In this document: positions 42,968 through 52,315 of the stretch, in pieces
Layout: every line of letters begins with the position of its first letter
Numbering within the stretch: position 1 is the stretch's first letter
Assembly (NCBI RefSeq): GCF_014200495.1
Contig: NZ_JACHBY010000001.1
Location: 1,415,738-1,479,737 of the forward strand
DNA from: Mucilaginibacter geliditolerans
GTDB lineage: Bacteria > Bacteroidota > Bacteroidia > Sphingobacteriales > Sphingobacteriaceae
Direction: 5' to 3'
DNA length: 64,000 nucleotides
The notes under the pieces: model-generated
Databases searched by the model: none
Told to the model about the DNA's origin: nothing
The model's input: the letters and a program-made list of their open reading frames with translations, nothing else
Program-made: the position numbers and the translations under genes

Positions 42968-43900
42968 ATGAATAACAAGAACCTGTTATCGCCAATAAAC
43001 CTGTCCCGCGGAAAAGAGTTAAACACATTGGTAGAGAACCGCAAGGCCTATACCATGAACCACTGCGAGCTGAATATTTTTGAAACCTATCAGCGCAGCG
43101 AACTGGTGCCCCTAACTTTTAGCGACCTGGTAATTACCAGCATGCTGCGCGGCAAAAAGGTGATGCACTTGTTTGATAAGCCCGGCTTTGATTACCTGCC
43201 CGGCGAAACGGTTATTGTACCGCCCAATATCACCATGACCATTGATTTCCCTGAAGCCTCAGCGCAGCAGCCCTCACAATGCACCGCGCTGGCAATCAAT
43301 CAACAGGAAATAAAAAACACACTCGATTTTTTAAACGAGAATTATCCACGCGAGGACCACCATATCTGGAAGATCAACTATAATCAGTTCCACTTTTTTA
43401 ACAACTATGAGCTGGCACAGCTTATCAACAAACTCATCCGCATCAGCACCGGTGATGCGCTAACCAAGGATGTGCTGGCAAACCTGACGCTGAAAGAATT
43501 ACTCATCCGCATTATGCAAATGCAGAATCTGCACGAGATAAATGACAACCAGCATGAGCTATCCGCAGGTAACCGTTTTGCTTACGTGTTGGAATACATC
43601 CGCCTGCATTTGAGCGACAAGCTGAGCATTGAGGCACTGAGCCAGATGGCTTTTATGAGCAAATCCAGCTTTTTCCGTGCCTTTAAGCATGAACTGGGTA
43701 TCTCCCCTGTTGATTATGTGATCAGGGAGCGTATCCAGCTATCCAAGCAGTTTATGAATAACCCACATATTAGCATTTCTGATGCTTGTTTTAAAGCCGG
43801 CTTCAATAACCTCAACTATTTTTGCCGGGTATTTAAAAAGGTTGAAGGAATCACCCCGAGTATGTTCAAGGCACAATTCCGGGCCACCAGTCTTAATTAA
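42968..43900 (+). CDS. AraC family transcriptional regulator
   Basis: This 310-residue regulator starts at ATG 42968; an in-frame TTG lies at 42953. The N-terminal part is cupin-like (P-G-E-T-V-I-V-P-P-N-I). The C-terminal pair of helix-turn-helix motifs (about 210-305) reads L-S-I-E-A-L-S-Q-M-A-F-M-S-K-S-S-F-F-R-A-F and I-S-D-A-C-F-K-A-G-F-N-N-L-N-Y-F. It probably activates the divergent dehydrogenase operon in response to an aldehyde or alcohol. Confidence 0.92.
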   Translation: MNNKNLLSPINLSRGKELNTLVENRKAYTMNHCELNIFETYQRSELVPLTFSDLVITSMLRGKKVMHLFDKPGFDYLPGETVIVPPNITMTIDFPEASAQQPSQCTALAINQQEIKNTLDFLNENYPREDHHIWKINYNQFHFFNNYELAQLINKLIRISTGDALTKDVLANLTLKELLIRIMQMQNLHEINDNQHELSAGNRFAYVLEYIRLHLSDKLSIEALSQMAFMSKSSFFRAFKHELGISPVDYVIRERIQLSKQFMNNPHISISDACFKAGFNNLNYFCRVFKKVEGITPSMFKAQFRATSLN

Positions 43901-43904
43901 AAAA

Positions 43905-43928
43905 AGCGAATAACAAAAGTTATCCGCT
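43905..43928. terminator. shared terminator between convergent genes
   Basis: AGCGAATAAC pairs with GTTATCCGCT over a four-base A loop, with one G-T pair, flanked by A-rich sequence. It lies between the AraC gene end and the convergent lipoprotein gene. Confidence 0.65.
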
Positions 43929-43955
43929 CTCAGTTAAACACAATATATAGGTAGA

Positions 43956-44357
43956 TTATTGTCTTTTCAAACTATAAATAACGGGATAACCATTGGTGAA
44001 CTGTGTGAGCGTTAAACTATCAGCCTTCACCTTAAAACTATAAGTTCCATTTAAAATAGGCCCACTTTTCGTGTTAACATTATATAAAATAGTGTTGGTG
44101 AAAGTCACCTGGCTGCCGCTTATTTTATATGATCCCTGGGCATATGGCGCATTACTTTGTATTGATAAGTAGGTATCATATGAAGGAGAGGTTATTTTAA
44201 GCACAACATTAGTAGAAACAGCACCGCCTGCTAATGCCGTGTATTGCGTGGCCTGGCCGCTATAAGTACCATCTGTCAAAACATCACTGTGATCTTTATG
44301 GCAACTGTACATTACAGCCATAAGGACAATTGATGTAATAAGTTTTAAGGTTTTCAT
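43956..44357 (-). CDS. small lipoprotein, paralogue of the neighbour upstream
   Basis: This 133-residue protein has a lipobox-like M-Y-S-C at about 19 after a hydrophobic helix. The mature part is beta-rich with D-G-T-Y-S-G near the start, and it ends in Y-S-L-K-R-Q. The gene just upstream encodes a protein with the same start (D-G-T-Y-S-G-L) and end (Y-K-L-K-R-Q), so the two are tandem paralogues. No named family is recognised. A beta-barrel or lipocalin-like fold is a guess. Confidence 0.78.
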   Translation of the reverse strand: MKTLKLITSIVLMAVMYSCHKDHSDVLTDGTYSGQATQYTALAGGAVSTNVVLKITSPSYDTYLSIQSNAPYAQGSYKISGSQVTFTNTILYNVNTKSGPILNGTYSFKVKADSLTLTQFTNGYPVIYSLKRQ

Positions 44358-44365
44358 AATGCAGG

Positions 44366-44833
44366 TTATTGTCGTTTAAGCTTATAAGTGTACGTATTTG
44401 TACCCGAAGTTTTGGTGATGATCAAGCTATCGGCATTTACGTTATAACTGTATGAGCCTGATAATATTAAGTTCCAATCGAAATTAGCGGTATGAACCAG
44501 GCTATCTGTTAAAGCTATTTTATTGCCCGATAAGGTATATATCCCCTTTGATGCGGCTGTAAAACCTGTGGGCGCGGTAACAGTATTATAGTTTGCATTA
44601 TTGAATGAATAGCTAACACTGCGGGTAATGGGCCCTGTATTAAAGCCGCCGTCCTTTTCATCTGCCAGCAGCAGGCCGCTGTAAGTACCATCGGCAATTG
44701 TACCGCCGTTCAGCGGGCCGTTATAAGTTGCAATTGTTGCAGGTGTTTTTGCTTTGTGGGTGGCATCCTTACTGCAGCCGGATACCATTATCCCAAGCAA
44801 AGCGATCAGTATACTATATTTTAAAAGGTTCAT
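44366..44833 (-). CDS. small lipoprotein, paralogue of the neighbour downstream
   Basis: This 155-residue protein has a lipobox V-S-G-C near residue 20. The D-G-T-Y-S-G-L-L motif, a G-S-Y-S-Y-N-V-N-A-D-S-L segment and the last residues are shared with the downstream protein. It is 22 residues longer. The stop lies eight bases before the next start, so they form an operon. The function is unknown, probably surface or periplasmic. Confidence 0.78.
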   Translation of the reverse strand: MNLLKYSILIALLGIMVSGCSKDATHKAKTPATIATYNGPLNGGTIADGTYSGLLLADEKDGGFNTGPITRSVSYSFNNANYNTVTAPTGFTAASKGIYTLSGNKIALTDSLVHTANFDWNLILSGSYSYNVNADSLIITKTSGTNTYTYKLKRQ

Positions 44834-45069
44834 TTAGTGGTTTTAATATATTACGATTGATCTCAGCACTTCGCTACAATATTTATCAAAAAAATAATGC
44901 ATACCGTTATAACCCGGCAATAAGCCACATAAACAGCGCTTTTTAGTATACCAATAACATATAAACGTTGCAGGCTGCTATATGCAATCGGCAGGTAGCC
45001 CATGGCAGTTATTAGTTGAATACCAGTATTATACTGTATAATTTGTGCTTACTGGTTATTTTCTGGAGC

Positions 45070-46314
45070 ATGAAACGTGTGTGTAATTTTGGCGTCCGTA
45101 TTTTATTATGCATTTGCTTAACTGCCTTGATCGTGTATGATCAATCGGTAAAGGCACAGAGCTTCGATCTGGATAAAGGGCACAATCACGTAACCATACC
45201 ATTCCACATGGTACGCAACATGATCATTATTCAACTAACAATAAACAATAAAGGACCATTCAATTTTATACTGGATACCGGCGTCGGCCTGATGATCATA
45301 ACCGACCCGGATATTATCGACTCGCTTAATATAAACCATAAGCACCCCATAAAACTGCATGGCCTTGGCCAGGGTGATGACTTGGAAGCCCAGCTTACTT
45401 CGGCATTGGATATAAGGGTGCATGGGTTAACAAGCCATAACGTTGGTGCAGCTATTTTAATGAAAGATTTTCTTGGCTTATCCAACTGCGCCGGTATGCC
45501 TATCCATGGTTTATTGGGCTATGAATTCTTCAGCAATGTGGTAGTAAAAATAAATTTTCAGGATAGCACGCTCTTTGTTTTCCACCCAGCGCAGATCAAG
45601 AAATACGCGAAGGGAGAAAAGCTCCCGCTTAGTATAGAAAATAACAAACCTTACTTACAGGCCAATGTAACCCTTCCCAATGGCACTGAAAAAAAATGCA
45701 AGCTCATTATGGATATAGGTGCCGGTCACCCCTTGTCGCTAGAGAATTTTTTAAATACAAATGAGCTTCCGCACAATTTCATCAGGGCCAACCTTGGACA
45801 GGGCTTTAACGGACCTATTGATGGCTATATAAGCCGGATACCGAAAGTTGTTTTGGGCAGATATTCAATTGAAAACCTGCTTACCTCATTCCCCACAAAA
45901 CACCCTGAGAGCATCTCATATGATGCTGTTTTGCGCGATGGTAACCTGGGCCTGGGCCTGCTAAAAAGGTTTGCCATGATCATTGATTACCCCGACAGCG
46001 CCATATATCTTAAACCCTTTAAACAGCTAAAAGCCCCGTTTGAACATGACATGAGCGGACTTGAATATTACGCCACCGGCGATGGCTATAAGCATGTAAT
46101 CATCGACCGCGTTGAGCCCGGTTCGGCGGGCGATCTTATCGGACTGGAAAAGGATGATGAAATTGTATCCATTAATTTCAAGTCGGTAGCCAGCATGACC
46201 ATTGAGGATATTGATGCACTTTTTAAATCGGGCGATAACAGGAGCCTGCTGCTTGAAGTTTTTCACGATAATAAATACGATCGCGTTATCCTCACACTAA
46301 AACGACGCATATGA
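45070..46314 (+). CDS. aspartyl protease-like protein with PDZ domain
   Basis: This 414-residue protein begins at ATG 45070, which gives a signal peptide (M-K-R-V-C then a hydrophobic run, V-K-A-Q end). The frame also opens at TTG 45016. Two retropepsin-like halves are seen: F-I-L-D-T-G-V-G and, about 140 residues later, L-I-M-D-I-G-A-G with Ile for Thr. A C-terminal PDZ domain (about 325-410) contains G-S-A-G-D-L-I-G-L. The altered second D-I-G may lower proteolytic activity. The next gene overlaps by four bases. Confidence 0.88.
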   Translation: MKRVCNFGVRILLCICLTALIVYDQSVKAQSFDLDKGHNHVTIPFHMVRNMIIIQLTINNKGPFNFILDTGVGLMIITDPDIIDSLNINHKHPIKLHGLGQGDDLEAQLTSALDIRVHGLTSHNVGAAILMKDFLGLSNCAGMPIHGLLGYEFFSNVVVKINFQDSTLFVFHPAQIKKYAKGEKLPLSIENNKPYLQANVTLPNGTEKKCKLIMDIGAGHPLSLENFLNTNELPHNFIRANLGQGFNGPIDGYISRIPKVVLGRYSIENLLTSFPTKHPESISYDAVLRDGNLGLGLLKRFAMIIDYPDSAIYLKPFKQLKAPFEHDMSGLEYYATGDGYKHVIIDRVEPGSAGDLIGLEKDDEIVSINFKSVASMTIEDIDALFKSGDNRSLLLEVFHDNKYDRVILTLKRRI

Positions 46315-47141
46315 CAAATATCCCCCATCACAACAAAAACAATATCACAATGAAAATCAACACACTAATCTTAAAAATCACACCCATTATTTTTGGCCTT
46401 TCCATCTTCATTTTAGGCTTTCAGCATGTTTATTACAGGGCGCTTAACCCGGCGCTTTTCCCTGTCACTGGCAAATTTCCAGGGTTGATATTCCTGGTAT
46501 ATATTTCAGGCATTATACTGATGCTGTGCGGCATTGCTGCCGTAATAAAAAAATGGCGGGCACCAGCCTTTTTACTCATAGGATTGATATTCCTGCTATC
46601 CTTTTTGCTTGTACACCTGCCCATTTTACTGGGTAACATAAAAAACGCGATGGAATGGACAGGTGCTTTTGAAACGTTTGCCATATTGAGTGGCGCATTT
46701 CTTTTTGCCGTTAATTCAGAAAACAGCACTTCGGGCACAACTTACAAAATGTACGATATTATGGAGCGCATAAGCAAGCTGATGTTTGCTATTTCACTGG
46801 TGGTTTTTGGTATCCAGCATTTTCAATACGGGGATTTTGTGGCGACTTTAATCCCGGGCTGGATACCATTCCACTTGTTTTGGGCCTATTTTGTGGGCGG
46901 GGGATTTTTGGCTTCAGCAATAAGCCTCATCATTAACGTAAAACAAAAACTGGCCATGGCCTTGCTGGGCATTATGTTTATTTTATGGGTGATACTTTTA
47001 CATATCCCACGCGTATATAACCATGCTACAGACAGAGATGAACTATCAAGCCTGCTTATTTGCCTGCTGATGGCCTGCATATCGTTTTTAATAATGGCAA
47101 CGCATAAAGATCATTTTCACGTAAGCAGTTATACCCATTAA
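46311..47141 (+). CDS. membrane protein with two repeated four-helix units
   Basis: This 276-residue protein has about eight hydrophobic helices in two similar halves, each with a G-F/I-Q-H-V/F-x-Y motif in its first helix. The layout is DoxX-like but the family is not certain. The start overlaps the protease gene by four bases (ATGA). ATG 46350, without the polar leader, is an alternative. The function is unknown. It may be cotranscribed with the protease and lie upstream of the LytS/LytTR pair. Confidence 0.75.
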   Translation: MTNIPHHNKNNITMKINTLILKITPIIFGLSIFILGFQHVYYRALNPALFPVTGKFPGLIFLVYISGIILMLCGIAAVIKKWRAPAFLLIGLIFLLSFLLVHLPILLGNIKNAMEWTGAFETFAILSGAFLFAVNSENSTSGTTYKMYDIMERISKLMFAISLVVFGIQHFQYGDFVATLIPGWIPFHLFWAYFVGGGFLASAISLIINVKQKLAMALLGIMFILWVILLHIPRVYNHATDRDELSSLLICLLMACISFLIMATHKDHFHVSSYTH

Positions 47142-47218
47142 CCGGTTGTTCATATACCAATATTGATATTTAGCAGCTATTATAGTTTAAACATCAGAAA
47201 ATTACGACCTTTAAAACA

Positions 47219-48292
47219 GTGAACAAGCGCATATTAAGGCATATTGTATTTTGGGTAACGTATTTTATTATAAATACGTTGTTTGAGTTTTCATGGATCC
47301 AGTCCTTTATTCCAAAATCCAATCACCAGGATATTCTTATACAGGCGGTATTAACCAATCTTATCATTTTACCTTCAAAACTGTTGTTTACTTATTTTGT
47401 GTTTTACTTTTCCATACCTAAAGCCTTTAACAAAAGTCTTAACAGCAATGCCAATATTATTATCACCATATTGGTTTTTGTAGCATCTATATTCTTGCAC
47501 CGTGTACTGGCTACCTTTTTGTTGGTCGAAAATCCATCCTATACCAACCAGGTGAAGCTTACGTACGACAATATGTTCACGATTTCGCAGCTGTTCGCCT
47601 CTATGCTCGACCTTGGGTTTATATGTGGTGTAGCTATAGTGATTAAGCTTTTCCGTATGCAGATGAACAACCTGAGCCGGGAAAAGGACCTATCCAAAGA
47701 AAAACTGGAAACCGAACTAAAATTCCTTAAAAATCAAATCAACCCGCATTTCTTGTTCAATACGCTCAATAATATCTACGCGCTGGCCCGTAAAAAATCC
47801 GACCTGGCGCCGGTCATCATCATGAAGCTGTCAAAGCTGCTGCGCTTTATGCTGTATGAGGCCGAGAAAAGCCATGTGCCTATCTCCGAAGAAATACGGG
47901 TATTGGAAGATTATGTAGAAGTTGAAAAGGTACGGTTCTCCAAGCGCCTGCACATTACCTTTACGCAGGAAATTGACAATCAAAACCAAGCCATCACACC
48001 GCTTATCCTGCTTCCATTTATTGAGAACGCCTTTAAGCACGGCCCCGGTGAGATGCTGGCCGATACCTTCATCGACATAAATATAATGCTCGATAATGGC
48101 TATTTATTATTTGTGGTGATCAACTCAAAAGAGGCCAAGGAATGTGAAAGTTCCGACCGGAAAATAGGTTTAAGCAATGTACGCCGGCAGCTGGAGCTCA
48201 TGTACACCGAATTTAAGCTTGATATTGAAAATTTAAGTGATACATTTAAGATCAATTTATCCATCAACCTGAATAAAAATGCAGCAGTATAA
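47219..48292 (+). CDS. LytS-type sensor histidine kinase
   Basis: This 357-residue kinase has four transmembrane helices (about 8-140) and a coiled coil. The His_kinase domain has its phosphoacceptor in N-P-H-F-L-F-N-T-L-N (about 180). The ATPase has P-F-I-E-N-A-F-K-H-G and a shortened G-L-S-N-V-R-R lid. The start is GTG 47219. It pairs with the LytTR regulator whose start overlaps its last 14 bases. The signal is unknown. Confidence 0.92.
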   Translation: MNKRILRHIVFWVTYFIINTLFEFSWIQSFIPKSNHQDILIQAVLTNLIILPSKLLFTYFVFYFSIPKAFNKSLNSNANIIITILVFVASIFLHRVLATFLLVENPSYTNQVKLTYDNMFTISQLFASMLDLGFICGVAIVIKLFRMQMNNLSREKDLSKEKLETELKFLKNQINPHFLFNTLNNIYALARKKSDLAPVIIMKLSKLLRFMLYEAEKSHVPISEEIRVLEDYVEVEKVRFSKRLHITFTQEIDNQNQAITPLILLPFIENAFKHGPGEMLADTFIDINIMLDNGYLLFVVINSKEAKECESSDRKIGLSNVRRQLELMYTEFKLDIENLSDTFKINLSINLNKNAAV

Positions 48293-48989
48293 TTGTATTA
48301 TAATTGAGGATGAACCCCTGGCCACAGAGGTATTGGAGGATTATATTGCCGATGTACCTTTCCTGAAATTGATAAACCATTACAGTAACGCCATGAGCGC
48401 GCTCAGTGACCTGAACAAACAGCAGATAGACCTCATATTTCTCGACATCAACCTGCCCAAGCTTAAAGGGATTGATTTTATAAAAACGTTAAAAAATCCG
48501 CCCCATATCATCATTACAACCGCCTATCACGAATATGCCTTGCAGGGTTACGATCTTAATATTGTTGATTATTTGCTCAAGCCCATCGAGTTCAGCAGGT
48601 TTTTAAAGGCGGTGAATAAATTGAAGTTCATTACCTCTGAACATACCTACAATGCATCACTATTTATACCTGAAGGGCGTGATTTTATGTTTGTTTTTGT
48701 AGATAAAAAACGGGTGAAAGTACATTTTAAGGAGATCATCTATATAGAAAGCCTTAAAGAGTACGTACGGATAGTGACCAAAGAAAAAAGCATTACCACC
48801 AAATCACAACTGGGGCAGATTGAGGAACTGCTCAACAAAAATGATTTCCTGCGCATCCACCGCTCGTTTATTATCGCCAAAGATAAAATAGATGCCTATA
48901 CCAGCACCATAATTGAGCTTTGCGGCAAAACCCTGCCCATTGGCCGCAGCTACAAGGAACTGGTAATGGGTATACTCGACGAAAAATAA
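48279..48989 (+). CDS. LytTR family response regulator
   Basis: This 236-residue regulator has a receiver (1-120) with phospho-acceptor Asp in I-F-L-D-I-N-L-P, T-T-A-Y-H and K-P-I-E. A LytTR DNA-binding domain (about 140-235) has I-I-Y-I-E-S-L-K-E-Y-V-R-I and F-L-R-I-H-R-S-F-I. It should bind direct-repeat sites and act on the partner kinase's signal. Targets are unknown; the upstream protease/membrane protein pair is a candidate. Confidence 0.94.
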   Translation: MQQYNCIIIEDEPLATEVLEDYIADVPFLKLINHYSNAMSALSDLNKQQIDLIFLDINLPKLKGIDFIKTLKNPPHIIITTAYHEYALQGYDLNIVDYLLKPIEFSRFLKAVNKLKFITSEHTYNASLFIPEGRDFMFVFVDKKRVKVHFKEIIYIESLKEYVRIVTKEKSITTKSQLGQIEELLNKNDFLRIHRSFIIAKDKIDAYTSTIIELCGKTLPIGRSYKELVMGILDEK

Positions 48990-48992
48990 GGC

Positions 48993-49229
48993 CTAAAGAT
49001 TATAAGCTTCCAGTTGATCTGCTATCTGGTTCAATAACTCTTCTTTCTCTATCCCGGCATCTTTGCATATATGCAAGTGCTTATGCGGGCCGGGCTCAAA
49101 GCTGGCAATAAACACACCGTTTTTATAAACTTCGTACTTGCATTGCTCGCCATCGTGGTGCATATAATCCCGTATCTCGAAATGATGATGCTCGTTATTG
49201 TTGCTCACAGATATTTCAAATAATTCCAT
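48993..49229 (-). CDS. small protein of unknown function
   Basis: This 78-residue protein is rich in His, Glu and Tyr, with a possible small alpha/beta fold: F-E-I-R-D-Y-M-H-H-D at the start and a C-terminal helix E-E-L-L-N-Q-I-A-D-Q-L. It has no signal peptide. It is convergent with the LytTR gene, with three bases between the stops. I know no family for it with confidence. The regular codon use makes it a likely real gene. Confidence 0.68.
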   Translation of the reverse strand: MELFEISVSNNNEHHHFEIRDYMHHDGEQCKYEVYKNGVFIASFEPGPHKHLHICKDAGIEKEELLNQIADQLEAYNL

Positions 49230-49301
49230 AACCCGTTCAATATTATACTATGCAAACCATAAGCCATCCCTATTGTTGTAATAAAACCAATATAATTAAT
49301 T

Positions 49302-49472
49302 ATGGACGATGATGAATATGCCCATAGCCCTGAAAAGGAGCTGATCAACATGAAAGAAAATTACGAAGTAGAATACTGGACCAAAAAGCTTGGCGTAAGT
49401 CGTGAACAATTACAGGAAGCAGTTGACGCCGTTGGTTCATCGGCCGAAGAGGTTAAGAAATATTTAATGTAA
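49302..49472 (+). CDS. DUF3606 family small protein
   Basis: This 56-residue ORF begins at ATG 49302. The sequence has the DUF3606 core: V-E-Y-W-T-K-K-L-G-V-S-R-E-Q-L, then A-V-D-A-V-G, then a terminal helix. DUF3606 proteins are small acidic helical proteins of unknown role. It ends six bases before the LigD start, on the same strand, so cotranscription is likely. This neighbourhood suggests a link to stress or DNA repair. Confidence 0.85.
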   Translation: MDDDEYAHSPEKELINMKENYEVEYWTKKLGVSREQLQEAVDAVGSSAEEVKKYLM

Positions 49473-49478
49473 TACATT

Positions 49479-52226
49479 ATGAGCCTGGAAAAATATGCAG
49501 AGAAGCGGGATTTTACCAAAACCGCCGAACCCAAAGCCGGACTAAGCAAGGATAAAGACCATTTAATGTTCGTGATACAGAAGCATGATGCATCGCGCCT
49601 GCATTATGATTTCAGGCTCGAAATGGATGGCGTATTAAAAAGCTGGGCAGTACCAAAAGGCCCCTCAACCGATCCCAAAACCAAGCGCCTTGCTATGATG
49701 GTGGAGGATCATCCTTTTGATTACCGCAACTTTGAGGGTATCATCCCGCAAGGCGAATACGGCGGCGGCACAGTGATAGTTTGGGACGAAGGCACCTATG
49801 AACCTATTGAGGAAATAAAAGGCAAGAAAGCACAGGAAAAGGCTCTATTACAACAACTAAAAGCAGGCTCGTTAAAAATAAAACTACACGGCGAAAAATT
49901 GGAAGGTGAATATGCATTAGTTAAAACCCACGGCATGGGCGAAAACGGCTGGCTATTGATAAAACATAACGATAAGTTTGCCAGTACAAAAGATGTAACC
50001 AAAGAGGATAGGTCCGTACTCTCGGGCAAAACCATTGAGAGCATGGAGAAAACCAGCGAAAAAGTATGGCAACATGGCCATGAAGAAGATGTAGAAGAGC
50101 CGGAGAAAGGCAGTAAAAAAAAAGTCCAAACGGAGCGGATTAGCGAAGTGGTGGAGTCGGCAGGACAGGTTGAGGCATTGGTATCTTCGGATGAGATCGA
50201 TGTTGAAGAGCTGATAAAGTCGGCACCTAAAGCTACTATTCCTGAAAACATTCAGCCCATGAAGGCTACGCTTGTTGATGAACCTTTTGATGATCCTGAT
50301 TGGCTGTATGAAGTGAAATGGGATGGCTACCGGGCTATCGCCACCATAAATAAAGGCGAGGTAAACCTCATATCGCGCAATAACAAAACCTTTAATGAGA
50401 AATTCTACTCCATTTATAATCTACTGAAAAAGTGGAAGATAAACGCCGTAATAGACGGCGAGATTTTGGTATTGAATGATAAAGGGATCTCCGACTTTGG
50501 CGCTTTACAAAACTGGCGCAGCGAAGCCGATGGCGAACTGTTTTTTTATGTGTTTGATATCCTGTGGTACGAAGGCAAAAACCTGATGAGTATGCCATTA
50601 AACCAGCGCCAGGCTATATTAAAAGAAATAATGCCGACTGATAATGACCATATCCGCCAAAGCAAAGTATTTAACGCCAGCGGTATCGATTTTTTTAATG
50701 CCGCCAGTCGTATGGGACTGGAAGGCATCATCGCTAAAAAAGCAAGCAGTACTTATACTTCTGATCTCCGCTCACGCGAATGGATGAAGATAAAAGTTCA
50801 CCAACGGCAGGAAGTGATCATTGCAGGCTTTACCAAAAACGCAGGCACGAGTAAATCATTCAGCGCGCTGGTTTTGGGTGTGTATGATGGTGGTGTTTTA
50901 AGATATGTAGGTAAAGTAGGCACCGGGTTTTCTGATAAACTGCAAAAGGAAATGATGGCCCAGTTTAAGCCACTGATCACTGATAAAAGCCCGTTTGATG
51001 TGGAGCCCGATGTAGATAAACCCTCGCGCTTCCGCCCTAAGCGTATGGGTGCCAAGCCCACCTGGCTAAAGCCGGAACTGGTTTGCGAAGTTGCTTTTGC
51101 TGAAGTCACCAGTGATGGGGTATTTCGACAGGCATCATTTAAAGGGATGCGGATAGATAAAAAAGCCAAGGACATAGTACTTGAAATGCCAAAAGACACC
51201 AACGAAACTGTTGAAGAAGTTGATAGTAAATCATCATCAAAAGAAACCCATAAAGATGTTGTTATGCCGCCAAAAGATAAGGACCGTAAAACATTACTGA
51301 ACCCTACCGATGAAACCCAGGTACGCAAAATTTGCGGGCACGAGCTAAAATTCACCCACCTGAGCAAGGTTTACTGGCCCGAGGATAACGTTACCAAGCG
51401 CGATATGTTTAATTACTATTACCAGGTAGCTGAGTATATTCTGCCGTATTTAAAGGACAGGCCCATGTCGCTTAACCGTTTCCCTAACGGGATACATGGC
51501 TCAAGCTTTTATCAGAAGGACATAACCGGCAAAGCACCTGATTGGGTGACCAAAACATTCCCTTATACTACCAGTGAGGGCGAGCATAAAGAATACCTGG
51601 TAGGCTCTGATGAATCCTATCTATTGTGGATGGCATCATTAGGCTGTATTGAAATGAACCCATGGTTCAGTCGTGTGAAATCACCCGATAACCCGGATTA
51701 TTGTGTGATAGACCTCGATCCTGACAAAAATACGTTCGACCAGGTGATTGCAGCAGCACTGGAAGTTAAAAAGGTTTTGGATACCATTGATGTGCCCTCC
51801 TACCCAAAAACATCAGGTTCAACAGGTATGCATATTTACATTCCGCTGAATGCTAAATATACTTATGACCAAAGTCAGCTATTCGCGAGGATAATTGTGC
51901 AACTGGTGCACAAACAGATCCCCGATTATACCACTCTGGAGCGTATGGTAGGCAAACGCGATGGCAAAATGTACCTTGATTTTTTACAGAACCGTCCGGG
52001 TGCGACTATCGCCGGCCCCTACTCACTCCGCCCTAAAATTGGCGCTACGGTTTCCATGCCCTTAAACTGGGACGAGGTAAAACCGGGTCTAACGATGAAG
52101 GATTTTACTATCTTCAACTCCATCGATCGCCTAAAAGAAACCGGCGACCTGTTCAAAGGCGTACTAGGCAAAGGCATCGACCTCGAAAAAACAATAAAAA
52201 AAGCACAAACCATATTTGGTAAATAA
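49479..52226 (+). CDS. ligD: multifunctional DNA ligase D
   Basis: This 915-residue end-joining enzyme has all three modules. The N-terminal 3'-phosphoesterase (about 25-165) has H36 and H42 in K-H-D-A-S-R-L-H and H78. The ATP-dependent ligase (about 255-560) has nucleophile K280 in E-V-K-W-D-G-Y-R. The C-terminal primase-like polymerase (about 620-910) has D-L-D-P-D-K and S-G-S-T-G-M-H-I. An acidic linker (about 195-250) separates the first two. LigD works with Ku in non-homologous end joining. No Ku gene is in this window. A DUF3606 gene lies upstream and two DNA-related genes follow. Confidence 0.95.
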   Translation: MSLEKYAEKRDFTKTAEPKAGLSKDKDHLMFVIQKHDASRLHYDFRLEMDGVLKSWAVPKGPSTDPKTKRLAMMVEDHPFDYRNFEGIIPQGEYGGGTVIVWDEGTYEPIEEIKGKKAQEKALLQQLKAGSLKIKLHGEKLEGEYALVKTHGMGENGWLLIKHNDKFASTKDVTKEDRSVLSGKTIESMEKTSEKVWQHGHEEDVEEPEKGSKKKVQTERISEVVESAGQVEALVSSDEIDVEELIKSAPKATIPENIQPMKATLVDEPFDDPDWLYEVKWDGYRAIATINKGEVNLISRNNKTFNEKFYSIYNLLKKWKINAVIDGEILVLNDKGISDFGALQNWRSEADGELFFYVFDILWYEGKNLMSMPLNQRQAILKEIMPTDNDHIRQSKVFNASGIDFFNAASRMGLEGIIAKKASSTYTSDLRSREWMKIKVHQRQEVIIAGFTKNAGTSKSFSALVLGVYDGGVLRYVGKVGTGFSDKLQKEMMAQFKPLITDKSPFDVEPDVDKPSRFRPKRMGAKPTWLKPELVCEVAFAEVTSDGVFRQASFKGMRIDKKAKDIVLEMPKDTNETVEEVDSKSSSKETHKDVVMPPKDKDRKTLLNPTDETQVRKICGHELKFTHLSKVYWPEDNVTKRDMFNYYYQVAEYILPYLKDRPMSLNRFPNGIHGSSFYQKDITGKAPDWVTKTFPYTTSEGEHKEYLVGSDESYLLWMASLGCIEMNPWFSRVKSPDNPDYCVIDLDPDKNTFDQVIAAALEVKKVLDTIDVPSYPKTSGSTGMHIYIPLNAKYTYDQSQLFARIIVQLVHKQIPDYTTLERMVGKRDGKMYLDFLQNRPGATIAGPYSLRPKIGATVSMPLNWDEVKPGLTMKDFTIFNSIDRLKETGDLFKGVLGKGIDLEKTIKKAQTIFGK

Positions 52227-52315
52227 TGAAATAAATACAACAAACCCACATCCTGTAAATCAATAAAATCCTGTAAATCCTGGTTCTAAATCTTGATCTT
52301 AATCCCGGTTCATTC

